Shown here one piece after another: positions 6,051 through 6,167 of a DNA stretch of 6,167 nt. Made by a program: the position numbers and the translations under genes. The notes beneath the pieces were generated by a model that worked only from the letters and a program-made list of their open reading frames with translations, was not told the origin of the DNA and did no database searches. This DNA comes from Burkholderiales bacterium (GTDB lineage: Bacteria > Pseudomonadota > Gammaproteobacteria > Burkholderiales > Usitatibacteraceae). The number at the start of each line of letters is the position of its first letter. Positions within the stretch are counted from its first letter, which is position 1. The stretch spans positions 1-6,167 of the forward strand of contig JACMOJ010000215.1 in the NCBI GenBank assembly GCA_014378085.1, in the 5' to 3' direction.

Positions 6051-6120
6051 GCGTTGGGCGTTGGGCGTTGGGCGTTGGGCGTTGGGCGTTAAACGTTAGA
6101 CCTCAGGCACCAAGCATCAA
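6051..6120. repeat. Heptanucleotide tandem array, perfect then degenerate
   Basis: From 6051 to 6090 the unit GCGTTGG repeats 5.7 times without error. The 7-base phase then continues with changes: GCGTTAA (6086-6092), ACGTTAG, ACCTCAG, GCACCAA and GCATCAA (to 6120). All units fit a loose purine/pyrimidine consensus close to RCVYYRR. The array therefore spans about ten units with decay toward the right end. It lies immediately upstream of the minus-strand cluster, 18 bases from the small membrane protein's start codon. There are no unique spacers, so it is not a CRISPR. A change in copy number would shift any promoter reading through it. On the minus strand, TTGATG (6120-6115) and TAACGT (6098-6093) are spaced 16 bases apart, a very weak promoter candidate formed by repeat units themselves. 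Confidence 0.85.
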
Positions 6121-6167
6121 GCGCGGCGCGGCACTGGCGGCGGGACGCTGGTGAAGAGCGGGGACAA

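Noticed and set aside
6051..6120. CRISPR array
   Set aside because: The units are only 7 bases and contiguous, with no spacers; this is a tandem repeat.

Overview
The window looks like ordinary chromosomal DNA of a Gram-negative bacterium, most likely a gammaproteobacterium. GC content is moderate, genes are tightly packed with start/stop overlaps, one product carries a Sec signal peptide, and one protein resembles E. coli AaaT (YhhY) closely. No species can be named. No transposase, phage gene, CRISPR array, tRNA or rRNA was seen.

Layout. (1) 1-1950, plus strand: the 3' part of a Y-family (translesion) DNA polymerase gene, cut by the window edge, overlaps by one base (TAATG) with a short-chain dehydrogenase/reductase gene. 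(2) 1951-2381: about 430 bases without a credible gene but with several inverted repeats. These include a 30-bp near-palindrome, a three-tier stem-loop flanked by A and T tracts, and a set of dyads just before the next gene. (3) 2382-3014, plus strand: a LysE/RhtB-family exporter. (4) 3015-6032, minus strand: a compact four-gene cluster. In transcription order it encodes a 74-residue two-helix membrane protein, an AaaT-like amino-acid N-acetyltransferase (ATGA overlap), a double zinc-ribbon protein with one C-terminal membrane helix (TGATG overlap), and, 32 bases on, a secreted HExxH metallopeptidase-like protein. Its last stop codon abuts the exporter's stop codon with no base between. (5) 6033-6167: upstream of the minus cluster, a heptanucleotide tandem array, perfect for 5.7 copies and then decaying over about four to five more units.

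How the genes may work together. The overlaps in the minus cluster suggest a single transcript with coupled translation. Three of its four products are predicted to be in, attached to or beyond the inner membrane. The zinc-ribbon protein resembles the Bacillus YdjG type, which is linked to a PspA-like envelope stress system, so an envelope-maintenance role is a reasonable guess but unproven. No complete, clearly new system is evident. The best leads are the minus cluster as a unit, its unclassified peptidase, the structured intergenic region and the heptamer array.
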